From Anaerolineales bacterium (GTDB lineage: Bacteria > Chloroflexota > Anaerolineae > Anaerolineales > Villigracilaceae): 6,365 nt of DNA. Numbering within the stretch: the first letter of the stretch is position 1; each line of letters opens with the position of its first letter. The stretch lies in the NCBI GenBank assembly GCA_016789485.1, contig JAEURE010000034.1, positions 1 through 6,365 of the forward strand, read 5' to 3'. The notes beneath the pieces are model-generated. The model saw nothing but the letters and a program-made list of their open reading frames with translations, had not been told where the DNA came from and made no database searches. The translations under genes were made by a program, and so were the position numbers. Shown in pieces: positions 1 to 5,728 of the stretch.

Positions 1-15
1 ATTCACTACCTCGCT

Positions 16-981
16 TCAGCATCCCTCGCTGACATAGATATTCTCATAGAGTGCTTCCGGTGCAGGCTCCGGGCTGCTTTCAGCGAACTGGACTGCCTCT
101 TCCACGATACGCTCGGCCTCCTTTTCCTGCTCATCCAATTCCTGCTCGGTAGCGATCTCGTGATCGGCCAGGTAATGACGGTAGATGCCAATTGGATCGC
201 TTTCCTGCCACTTGTGAACTTCTTCGGCTTTGCGATAACGCTCCGGATCCCCCATCGAATGCCCGCGATAACGATAGGTCGTTGCTTCAAGGAACATCGG
301 CCCCGCTCCTGTGCGGATAGCCTCGATCATTTCACGGGCTTTATCATGAACAGCCATCATATTCATGCCATCCACTTTCGCATGAGGCATGCCATACCCT
401 TCCGCTTTCTGGGTCAGTTCCGGGACGGCGGAAGCACGCTCGATCGTTGTACCCATGCCGTACTGGTTATTTTCCACAACCCACAGCACCGATAAACTCC
501 AGACTTTGGACAGATTAAGCGCTTCGTGGAAGAAACCTATATTGGTCGCACCATCCCCAAACATGCAAATGGTCACAGCATCGTTGTGTTGGTAGCGATC
601 TCCCAGGGCAAGACCTGTGGCAATCGGTAGATGCGAGCCAACAATCGCATGGCCGCCAAAGAAATTCTTGCTGACATCAGCCATGTGCATCGACCCGCCC
701 TTACCCTTAGAGATGCCAGTCGCCTTTCCCAGCAGTTCGGCCATTACGTGCTTGGCAGGCACACCACAATTTATCGCCACACCATGATCGCGATAAGCGG
801 TGATCACACGGTCTTGAGGCTGCCGGGCCGAAATAAGCCCGGTGCTGACAGCTTCCTGGCCTATGTAAAGGTGCAAGAAACCACCAATCTTGCCCTGCTG
901 GTAAAGCGCAGAGGCCTGTTCTTCAAGATGCCGGATTACCACCATCTCGCCATATCGCTTAAGATGCTCACTCTTATCCAT
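16..981 (-). CDS. pdhA: Pyruvate dehydrogenase E1 component, alpha subunit
   Basis: This is the thiamine diphosphate (ThDP)-binding alpha chain of an alpha2beta2 2-oxo acid dehydrogenase E1, which decarboxylates pyruvate and acetylates the lipoyl group of E2 in the cytoplasm. The 321-residue protein is a normal family length. It shows HLYIGQEA (37-44), YRDHG (63-67), KGKGGSMHM (92-100), and the ThDP/Mg motif running from GDG (142-144) to ENN (170-172). YGMGTTIERA (174-183) and YRGHSMGDP (238-246) follow; these match PDH E1 alpha better than acetoin or branched-chain dehydrogenases. The frame stays open upstream to an ATG at 1014, but that extension would translate the Shine-Dalgarno sequence at 995-1002, so the ATG at 979-981 (MDKSEHL) is chosen. 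The beta subunit is absent from the window. The 15 bases after the stop contain AGCGAGG on this strand, which could be the ribosome binding site of a following gene, probably E1 beta. Substrate is inferred from family resemblance only. Confidence 0.93.
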   Translation of the reverse strand: MDKSEHLKRYGEMVVIRHLEEQASALYQQGKIGGFLHLYIGQEAVSTGLISARQPQDRVITAYRDHGVAINCGVPAKHVMAELLGKATGISKGKGGSMHMADVSKNFFGGHAIVGSHLPIATGLALGDRYQHNDAVTICMFGDGATNIGFFHEALNLSKVWSLSVLWVVENNQYGMGTTIERASAVPELTQKAEGYGMPHAKVDGMNMMAVHDKAREMIEAIRTGAGPMFLEATTYRYRGHSMGDPERYRKAEEVHKWQESDPIGIYRHYLADHEIATEQELDEQEKEAERIVEEAVQFAESSPEPAPEALYENIYVSEGC

Positions 982-994
982 GAAATTAGAATAT

Positions 995-1002
995 CTCCTT
1001 CC
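995..1002 (-). promoter_or_regulatory. Ribosome binding site of pdhA (decides its start)
   Basis: On the minus strand GGAAGGAG lies 13 bases before the ATG at 981. The spacing is long, but no closer in-frame start exists. Its strength argues against the upstream ATG at 1014, which would place this element inside the coding region. Confidence 0.65.
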
Positions 1003-1009
1003 ATTTGAT

Positions 1010-1024
1010 CCCAAACACTTTGGG
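1010..1024. repeat. Perfect inverted repeat in the pdhA leader
   Basis: CCCAAA and TTTGGG (6 bp each) are separated by three bases. The element starts 8 bases upstream of the pdhA Shine-Dalgarno sequence. In the mRNA it could form a hairpin near the ribosome binding site, or as DNA it could be an operator. The repeat is seen directly; its role is inference. Confidence 0.45.
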
Positions 1025-1069
1025 CCGCTGCGGAAAAAACATCCCTCTTCAGGATTTGGTTTACTTAGT

Positions 1070-1143
1070 TCATCGGTTGGGATTCATCATGTTTCATCGT
1101 TGCAGCAACTACAAGCTTAGATCATCATAAGTCATCATTCATC
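1070..1143. repeat. Cluster of six TCATC direct repeats around a palindrome
   Basis: TCATC begins at 1070, 1084, 1094, 1122, 1132 and 1139, giving steps of 14, 10, 28, 10 and 7 bases. Two pairs are exactly one helical turn apart. The gap in the middle contains the perfect palindrome GTTGCAGCAAC at 1099-1109. Read toward pdhA the repeat is GATGA. The arrangement suggests binding sites for a regulator of pdhA about 90-160 bp upstream of its start codon. No known regulator is matched. Confidence 0.4.
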
Positions 1144-1184
1144 CTGAAAGATTACCTTCCAATTAGGAATCCCAATCCCCACAA

Positions 1185-1213
1185 ACTATACTCAGATGCT
1201 TTCAATTCCCCAA
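1185..1213 (-). promoter_or_regulatory. Possible sigma-70-type promoter for pdhA
   Basis: On the minus strand TTGGGG (1208-1213) and TATAGT (1185-1190) are separated by 17 bases. The -10 matches the consensus at five of six positions and the -35 at only three. If real, the transcript would have a leader of roughly 200 bases containing the TCATC cluster and the 1010-1024 hairpin. Such matches occur by chance in AT-rich spacers. Confidence 0.25.
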
Positions 1214-1352
1214 CCACATTTAAGCTGAATCGATCTCCGCAGAAAGACGGATAAATAGAGCTCAAAAAAAGGCACCCTTTGCTTGTCGTCGAAGGAAATG
1301 CATTTGGGTCCTGACAAAGAATTCCACCGAATCGTATATTTGCCCTGTGCGT

Positions 1353-1366
1353 TCAGTAGTTACTGA
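1353..1366. repeat. 14-bp palindrome, operator-like
   Basis: TCAGTA and TACTGA are perfect reverse complements separated by GT. A related string, TCAGTAACTG, recurs at 1552-1561. The pair could be two sites for one dimeric regulator. It lies far (over 350 bp) from either start codon, so the assignment is speculative. Confidence 0.35.
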
Positions 1367-1443
1367 TCCTCGCTTGCCGGACACACTTAACAGGGCATCG
1401 ATCATCGGAGTCCAGAATTATTCCATAGAGCGGAATAGGATGA

Positions 1444-1623
1444 ATGAAAACAGCTGCTCGTCTCCTCAAAAGCCAGCGGGCCGGACAGCAAGACAAAGCT
1501 GCATGGACACTTCACACTGAAAGCAGTTTTTCCGTCGGGCACGGTAGTGAATCAGTAACTGCGCCCAGGATATGGAGCCGGGTTGAAAGTAGAGTGGATG
1601 ACATCTGTATTTCATCATCTTAG
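1444..1623 (+). CDS. Possible 59-residue small ORF, unrecognised
   Basis: The frame opens with ATG at 1444 and ends at TAG 1621-1623, encoding a polar, Ser/Arg-rich peptide that begins MKTAARLLKS. AGGA at 1437-1440 precedes the ATG, but only three bases separate them, closer than usual. No signal peptide, membrane segment or recognised motif is visible. It sits alone in the noncoding region and could easily be a chance frame. Confidence 0.15.
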   Translation: MKTAARLLKSQRAGQQDKAAWTLHTESSFSVGHGSESVTAPRIWSRVESRVDDICISSS

Positions 1624-1639
1624 ACCCTGAACCACTCAT

Positions 1640-1660
1640 AACAACGGGTAGCCTGTTGTT
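1640..1660. repeat. Strong 9-bp hairpin
   Basis: AACAAC (1640-1645) pairs with GTTGTT (1655-1660). The stem continues through one G-U wobble and two G-C pairs to a three-base loop TAG. There is no T tract on either side, so it is not a standard intrinsic terminator. It is the longest perfect-type stem I found in the spacer and is followed 18 bases later by a second hairpin. Confidence 0.45.
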
Positions 1661-1678
1661 CGATAGACATTATGCCTT

Positions 1679-1693
1679 TCCCCCAGTGGGGGA
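1679..1693. repeat. GC-rich 6-bp hairpin
   Basis: TCCCCC and GGGGGA are separated by AGT, giving a short stable stem. The flanks lack a T run. Together with the hairpin at 1640-1660 it makes a two-stem block that could belong to a structured RNA or to paired regulatory sites. Confidence 0.4.
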
Positions 1694-1759
1694 TTAAGTA
1701 ATCCTGTGAAGGTGACTGCCAAAGATGTTTTGTCAAGCGGAATAGCGAGATGAGTTGCT

Positions 1760-1786
1760 CTTAGGCTTTCTTAAAGAGTTCCTAAG
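1760..1786. repeat. Imperfect hairpin with alternative pairing
   Basis: CTTAGG (1760-1765) pairs with CCTAAG (1781-1786) across 15 bases. CTCTT (1758-1762) could instead pair with AAGAG (1774-1778). The two stems exclude each other, which is the kind of arrangement seen in RNA switches, but the stems are short and AT-rich. Confidence 0.25.
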
Positions 1787-1894
1787 CATACTGTTCAGGT
1801 CACTATCTTTTGGTAACTACAATTGGGCTCACGGTACCTACGCAAAATGGGGATATCTCGGGTCCACGATTTCTGTTTGAACGACCAAAAGAAA

Positions 1895-1911
1895 CTCCTC
1901 AAAACGAGGAG
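1895..1911. repeat. 6-bp hairpin upstream of usp
   Basis: CTCCTC and GAGGAG flank a five-base loop. The right arm resembles a Shine-Dalgarno sequence, but the only nearby ATG (1932) opens a frame of a few codons. No T tract follows, so it is not a clear terminator. Confidence 0.3.
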
Positions 1912-2006
1912 GATAATTACGCATCTATCTGATGACATCCAGCGCGGGTTGAGTTATTCTCTTATTTAGAAAATGTATTGAAATGAACCGGTCGTTTAGA
2001 TGAGCT

Positions 2007-2019
2007 GGATGATCCATCC
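2007..2019. repeat. Inverted repeat in the usp upstream region
   Basis: GGATG and CATCC flank ATC, about 80 bp before the usp start codon. GGATGG recurs at 2054-2059. The position would suit an operator of usp, but no regulator is recognised and no convincing promoter hexamers were found beside it. Confidence 0.3.
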
Positions 2020-2084
2020 CTTAAACCTCGTAATTGATATACCCGTAGATATAGGATGGAATCACCAACTATCTCTGGAGCATC

Positions 2085-2090
2085 GAGGAG
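2085..2090 (+). promoter_or_regulatory. Ribosome binding site of the usp gene
   Basis: GAGGAG lies six bases before the ATG at 2097, an ideal spacing. It fixes the start and excludes an overlapping frame beginning at 2000. Confidence 0.8.
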
Positions 2091-2096
2091 CTGTTT

Positions 2097-2645
2097 ATGT
2101 ATCAAAGGATTTTAGTACCACTGGACGGATCAAAGCAGGCGGAGTCGGTTCTGCCGCTGGCAGGCAAACTTGCGAGAATCTATAACGCTGAAATTAAATT
2201 ACTGCGCGTCGTGGAGTACCCGTTTGAGATGTATTCCAAATGCCAGTCAAATGGACTCAATTTTCCCACCCAGACCAACGAAAAGCTGCAAGCAAAAAAA
2301 GCTGCCTTCTGCAAGGATGCGGAAGATTACCTAAAACGACTCGCGTCGACGATAGAAATGACCGTGTCGCAAGTATCTATTGAAGTTCAGGAATGTCCAG
2401 TCATCGATGCAATACTAAACACTATAGAGAAATCCAGAATTGATCTAATCGTAATGTCGACTGTGGGCCAAGACGACAATCCATGGATGATGGGCGCCAT
2501 AGCGAATCGCATATTGCGCGAAGCTGAAGTACCCGTAATCCTGATAAGAAAAGGATCGTATAGCTCGATTCCGGATCGTCCTCGACAGCATGGGACATTC
2601 ACACAAAAGGAAGTCTGGGTTCATCCCGGGACTTTGTCTTATTAA
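2097..2645 (+). CDS. Universal stress protein (UspA family), degenerate ATP loop
   Basis: This is a single-domain cytoplasmic stress protein of 182 residues with a Rossmann-like alpha/beta fold; the family acts in survival during starvation, low oxygen or redox stress. The opening strand ILVPLDGS (5-12) and the strand DLIVMST (116-122), followed by a PVILIR strand (146-151), are diagnostic. In ATP-binding members the loop reads G-x2-G-x9-G-S/T. Here the first Gly is Ser121, Gly124 is present, only eight residues lie before Gly133, and Ala134 replaces Ser/Thr, so nucleotide binding is doubtful. Two additions differ from a compact Usp: an insert at about 43-68 after the second strand, and a polar tail at about 153-182. 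It is followed after 152 bp by nirK on the same strand, and whether they share a transcript is unclear. Confidence 0.9.
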   Translation: MYQRILVPLDGSKQAESVLPLAGKLARIYNAEIKLLRVVEYPFEMYSKCQSNGLNFPTQTNEKLQAKKAAFCKDAEDYLKRLASTIEMTVSQVSIEVQECPVIDAILNTIEKSRIDLIVMSTVGQDDNPWMMGAIANRILREAEVPVILIRKGSYSSIPDRPRQHGTFTQKEVWVHPGTLSY

Positions 2646-2657
2646 TCATTAAAAATG

Positions 2658-2671
2658 CAATGAACACATTG
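2658..2671. repeat. Inverted repeat between usp and nirK
   Basis: CAATG and CATTG flank AACA, 13 bp past the usp stop and about 130 bp before the nirK start. It could be an operator for nirK or a weak stem-loop after usp. It lacks the T run of a terminator and does not match the full FNR-type TTGAT-N4-ATCAA site. Confidence 0.3.
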
Positions 2672-2785
2672 ATGGCAGTTGGCTCGCAGCATCTGTGGCT
2701 GGAACGAAACAGAAAGTTCATTCCTGTAGATAGAAACATTCCCGCGTGATTTTTCCGCACTCTATCATCCACAAGATCGAACTGA

Positions 2786-2793
2786 AAGGAGTG
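2786..2793 (+). promoter_or_regulatory. Ribosome binding site of nirK, supporting a GTG start
   Basis: AAGGAGTG has its GGAG core six bases before GTG at 2798. This supports GTG rather than an internal ATG, which would remove the signal peptide. Confidence 0.75.
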
Positions 2794-2797
2794 AAAA

Positions 2798-4234
2798 GTG
2801 GACGGAACATCCAAAATTTTGGCAATCATATTGATGACAGCACTGATTCTCTCCGGTTGTGCCAGTGCGGCACAAAATGCAAGCGAGGGGAAAGTTGTAG
2901 AATACGCGCTTACTTCCGGCATGATCGACGGTAAGTTCACTTATATCGGCGTTGGCGGAGGCATCGACGGAGTCAGTAATCCCGTTCTGAGCGCGAACGT
3001 TGGCGATACGGTCAAAATCACCCTCACTAGTGGCGACGGTATTGAACATGACATTTCGTTTCCCGATTTTAATGCGACATCTGGGCACGTTGTCGGGAAT
3101 GGTTCAAGTACCACGCTTTCTTTCACCGTGGATAAGGGCGGCGAATTTGCCTACTTTTGCACCCTTCCCGGCCATCGGGAAGCAGGTATGGAGGGTAAAT
3201 TCAGCGTAGCTGGAGGCTCGATTTCCGACTCGGTGCCTACATCTTCCTCGAGCGATCACATGTCTACGGGTGGACCGGTCGTCGTCAATAGTCCTCCTAC
3301 GACAGGCGCGGATGTGGTGCGTGATCCCACAGACCTGCCCGCCCCGTTAGCCATCCGCGATCCAGAAACGGTCCGTATCGATCTGGAAGCGGTAGAAATC
3401 GAAGGACAGCTTGCCGATGGGACGACCTTTTCCTATTGGACATTTAATGGCAAGGTGCCTGGACCTTTCTTCCGTGTACGGGTGGGAGATACGATTGAAG
3501 TCCACCTGAAGAATTTGACAAACAGCACGATGGCGCATTCCGTGGACTTTCACGCGGTGACGGGTCCGGGTGGCGGCGCTGTAATGACTCAGACGGCTCC
3601 TGGTAAAGAAACAATATTCACTGCCAAAGCGATTAAGCCGGGCTTATTCGTCTACCACTGTGCAACCCCAATGGTTGCACAGCATATTGCGAATGGCATG
3701 TATGGCCTGATCCTGGTAGAACCTGAAGAAGGTTTGCCTCCTGTTGATCGAGAGTTCTATGTGATGCAGGGCGAAGTCTATACCAACGAAGCATTTGGTT
3801 CCACCGGTCTTCTCACTGAGAACATACAGGCTCTGCTCAACGAAGATCCTGAATATTTGGTGTTCAATGGCGCAGTAGGAAGCCTGACAACGCAAAAGCC
3901 ACTGAAGGCAAATGTGGGTGAAACTGTGCGCATCTTCTTCGGGGTTGGCGGACCAAATTTCACATCATCGTTCCATGTGATCGGAGAGATATTTGACTGG
4001 GTCTTCGATCAAGCCTCGCTCACTTCTCCAGCACTGACAAATATTCAGACCACCCTTGTTCCACCCGGTGGAGCAACCGTAGTCGAATTCGGGCTCGAAG
4101 TGCCCGGCACTTATCTGCTCGTTGACCACGCTCTCTCAAGAATGCAGCGAGGACTCGTAGGCTACCTGATTGCTGAAGGTCCTGAAAACCCTGCCATATT
4201 CAATGGCACTCCGAGTCCTGGGAGTGGGCACTAA
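2798..4234 (+). CDS. nirK: Lipoprotein copper nitrite reductase with fused N-terminal cupredoxin
   Basis: This enzyme reduces nitrite to nitric oxide outside the cytoplasmic membrane. The 478-residue protein starts with a hydrophobic stretch (7-17) and lipobox LSGC, with Cys21 as the lipidation site. Residues 35-137 form a plastocyanin-like cupredoxin with type 1 copper ligands His84, Cys121, His126 and Met131. A Ser/Pro/Thr-rich linker (about 138-172) leads to the two-cupredoxin NirK core. There the type 1 ligands are His247, Cys288, His296 and Met301, and the type 2 ligands are His252, His287 and His444. The catalytic Asp250 and His393 are both present. The C-x7-H spacing, HIANGMYGLILVEP (296-309) and SSFHVIGEIFD (390-400) point to the AniA class rather than the classical Alcaligenes class. 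The core alone would be about 300 residues, so the N-terminal domain is an addition and may feed electrons to the type 1 site. All catalytic residues are intact. The NirK role is near certain; the electron route is inferred. Confidence 0.95.
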   Translation: MDGTSKILAIILMTALILSGCASAAQNASEGKVVEYALTSGMIDGKFTYIGVGGGIDGVSNPVLSANVGDTVKITLTSGDGIEHDISFPDFNATSGHVVGNGSSTTLSFTVDKGGEFAYFCTLPGHREAGMEGKFSVAGGSISDSVPTSSSSDHMSTGGPVVVNSPPTTGADVVRDPTDLPAPLAIRDPETVRIDLEAVEIEGQLADGTTFSYWTFNGKVPGPFFRVRVGDTIEVHLKNLTNSTMAHSVDFHAVTGPGGGAVMTQTAPGKETIFTAKAIKPGLFVYHCATPMVAQHIANGMYGLILVEPEEGLPPVDREFYVMQGEVYTNEAFGSTGLLTENIQALLNEDPEYLVFNGAVGSLTTQKPLKANVGETVRIFFGVGGPNFTSSFHVIGEIFDWVFDQASLTSPALTNIQTTLVPPGGATVVEFGLEVPGTYLLVDHALSRMQRGLVGYLIAEGPENPAIFNGTPSPGSGH

Positions 4235-4251
4235 AGCAGTTGCAACTTTAG
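4207..4251 (+). other. Two consecutive hairpins over the nirK stop codon
   Basis: CACTCC (4207-4212) pairs with GGAGTG (4221-4226) inside the last nirK codons. CTAAAG (4231-4236) pairs with CTTTAG (4246-4251) across the stop codon TAA. No T tract follows, so a standard intrinsic terminator is not supported. The pair could protect the nirK mRNA 3' end or weaken read-through into the next gene. Confidence 0.35.
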
Positions 4252-4260
4252 ATAAAGATA

Positions 4261-4277
4261 ACGGACCACTGATCCGT
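4261..4277 (+). repeat. Short hairpin before the MmgE/PrpD gene
   Basis: ACGGA and TCCGT flank a seven-base loop. It follows the two hairpins at the nirK end within 10 bp. Alone it is a weak structure and may be coincidental. Confidence 0.2.
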
Positions 4278-4346
4278 AGAATAGTAAGCAAAATGAAAAC
4301 AAACCTAATTGGTACAAAACCCGTTTATAGGAATGATGTAGCTGCT

Positions 4347-5708
4347 ATGTCAATGGTTGATCAATTAGCAGGGTTTGTAATGGGAACGAAATATGAAGAT
4401 CTTTCGGACACAGCCATCCATCAATCAAAAATCCGGATCCTGGATGCCCTGGCGTGTGCAATCGGTGCGCTGGACGGCGAGCCCATAAAAATGATCCGGG
4501 CACAGATCAACGAGTTCGGCGGGGAAGGTCTCTGTACACTCATCGGAGGCGGGCGCACAGCGCCGGACCGGGCAGCCCTCTACAACAGCGCCCTGGTGCG
4601 TTACCTGGATTTCAACGATAGTTACCTGGCGAAAGGCGAAACCTGTCATCCGAGCGATAATCTGGGGGCAGTGCTTGCAGCGTGTGAGTACGTTGATGGT
4701 AGCGGGAAGGATTTGCTAACCGCACTGGCCGTTGCTTACCAGGTGCTGTGCAGGTTGAGCGATGTGGCCCCAGTGCGGGCGAAAGGTTTTGATCACACAA
4801 CCCTGGGAGCGTTTGCAGTTGCCGCAGGGGTGGCAAAAGCTCTCGATCTGGATGAGGATAAAACCGCAAATGCAATTGCGGTCAGTGGGACCGCCTTTAA
4901 CGCTCTACGGGTAACCCGCACCGGTACCCTTTCCAACTGGAAAGGACTCGCATATCCGAACACCGCCTTCGGTGCACTCCATGCCACATTTCTGGCAATG
5001 CATGGCATCACCGGCCCAGGCGAAGTCTTCGAGGGAAATAAAGGCTTTATGGATGCGATCAGTGGCCATTTTGAGCTGGATTGGTCAAAGGAAAATCTGG
5101 AGCGGATTACCCAGACGATTGTAAAGAAATACAATGCCGAGATTCACTCTCAATCCACGATTGAGGGGATGCTGGAACTCAAACAAGAGTATGGGTTTAC
5201 CGGGGCCGATATCCAGCGAATTGACATTGAAATCTTCGATGTGGCCTATAACATCATCGGCGGCGGCGAAGAAGGAGAGAAGATCACGGTACGCACCAAG
5301 GAAGAGGCGGACCACAGCCTTCCTTATATCGTGGCTGTGGCGATTCTGGACAATCAGGTGATGCCCGCGCAATACCTGCCAGAGCGTATCGAGCGTCAGG
5401 ATATTCAAGCATTGCTGCGGAAAGTAAACGTACGCCCGTTGGACAGCTTCAGCCTGCGTTTTCCGGCCGAGATGCCGTCCCGCATCCAGATCACGCTGAA
5501 CAATGGACAAGTTCTGACCAAGGAAAAACGGGATTATGAAGGATTCCTAACCCATCCTATGGGATGGAATACCATATCCAAAAAATTCGAGCAACTCAGT
5601 CAGGCGCGTATCCCTCCTCAATTGCAGCGGGAGATCGAACATGCAGTTGCCAACCTTGAAAATATTCAGGTGAGCGAGCTGATAAGCCTGCTGGGAAAAA
5701 TTAAGTAA
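4347..5708 (+). CDS. MmgE/PrpD family protein (dehydratase/decarboxylase/epimerase-like)
   Basis: MmgE/PrpD proteins include 2-methylcitrate dehydratase, cis-aconitate decarboxylase and iminodisuccinate epimerase, all cytoplasmic enzymes acting on small polycarboxylates. The 453-residue product has the usual family length. It shows the all-helical N-terminal opening VDQLAGF (4-10), RYLDFNDSY (85-93), CHPSDN (100-105), GFDHTT (147-152), NWKGLAYPN (197-205), KKYNAEIHSQS (260-270) and KRDYEGF (394-400). Asp91, His101, His150 and Lys199 sit where the family's active-site residues are expected; that alignment is from memory. The frame remains open back to 4170, inside nirK. I prefer ATG 4347 because the protein then begins like its relatives. 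ATG 4353 and ATG 4293 are alternatives, and none has a strong ribosome binding site. The ComA-like gene follows after 20 bp. The substrate cannot be read from sequence. Confidence 0.9.
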   Translation: MSMVDQLAGFVMGTKYEDLSDTAIHQSKIRILDALACAIGALDGEPIKMIRAQINEFGGEGLCTLIGGGRTAPDRAALYNSALVRYLDFNDSYLAKGETCHPSDNLGAVLAACEYVDGSGKDLLTALAVAYQVLCRLSDVAPVRAKGFDHTTLGAFAVAAGVAKALDLDEDKTANAIAVSGTAFNALRVTRTGTLSNWKGLAYPNTAFGALHATFLAMHGITGPGEVFEGNKGFMDAISGHFELDWSKENLERITQTIVKKYNAEIHSQSTIEGMLELKQEYGFTGADIQRIDIEIFDVAYNIIGGGEEGEKITVRTKEEADHSLPYIVAVAILDNQVMPAQYLPERIERQDIQALLRKVNVRPLDSFSLRFPAEMPSRIQITLNNGQVLTKEKRDYEGFLTHPMGWNTISKKFEQLSQARIPPQLQREIEHAVANLENIQVSELISLLGKIK

Positions 5709-5713
5709 TCGCC

Positions 5714-5720
5714 AAAGGAG
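5714..5720 (+). promoter_or_regulatory. Ribosome binding site of the ComA-like gene
   Basis: AAAGGAG lies eight bases before ATG 5729, in the short gap after the upstream stop codon. This supports both the start and translation from a shared message. Confidence 0.8.
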
Positions 5721-5728
5721 TTGATAAG

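Larger units (their letters stand above)
982..2096. other. Gene-free divergent intergenic region, about 1.1 kb
   Basis: Between the divergent pdhA and usp start codons no open frame of family-like composition is visible on either strand. No tRNA or rRNA, insertion sequence ends or CRISPR-like repeats were recognised. The stretch must carry the promoters of both flanking genes. It contains a TCATC repeat cluster (1070-1143), a palindrome at 1353-1366, a possible 59-codon frame at 1444-1623, and hairpins at 1640-1660, 1679-1693, 1760-1786, 1895-1911 and 2007-2019. It may hold an unrecognised small RNA, long regulatory leaders, or an eroded gene. Confidence 0.7.

Noticed and set aside
160..1008. 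Several plus-strand open frames within 160-1008
   Set aside because: They lie antisense to the well-supported pdhA coding region, resemble no family, and lack good ribosome binding sites, so they are shadows of pdhA.
1561..1605. Resemblance to the start of a bacterial group II intron (GCGCCC...GCCGGG...GAAAGT)
   Set aside because: The opening GUGYG is not present at this place, no reverse transcriptase frame exists nearby, and no domain V hairpin could be found. The likeness is too short to support.
1895..1911. Intrinsic terminator
   Set aside because: The 6-bp stem is not followed by a T tract on either strand and no gene ends immediately upstream.
1980..2060. Sigma-70 promoter for usp (TTGAAA and TTGATA strings with nearby TATA-like hexamers)
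   Set aside because: No pair of hexamers has acceptable spacing and acceptable matches together, so no site could be chosen with support.
2000..2185. A 61-residue plus-strand frame running into usp
   Set aside because: It overlaps the start of usp in another frame, and the ribosome binding site at 2085-2090 serves usp. Its peptide has no family features.
2669..2682. FNR/NnrR-type site upstream of nirK (TTGAT followed by GTTGG)
   Set aside because: Only the left half matches; the right half should be close to ATCAA or GTCAA. One half-site is expected by chance in this spacer.
2599..3088. Minus-strand frames over the nirK upstream region and 5' end
   Set aside because: Most of their length is antisense to nirK, whose copper ligands prove the plus-strand frame. 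No family resemblance was seen.
4170..4346. N-terminal extension of the MmgE/PrpD protein starting inside nirK
   Set aside because: The added residues do not resemble the family N-terminus, and the protein beginning at 4347 already has the normal length.
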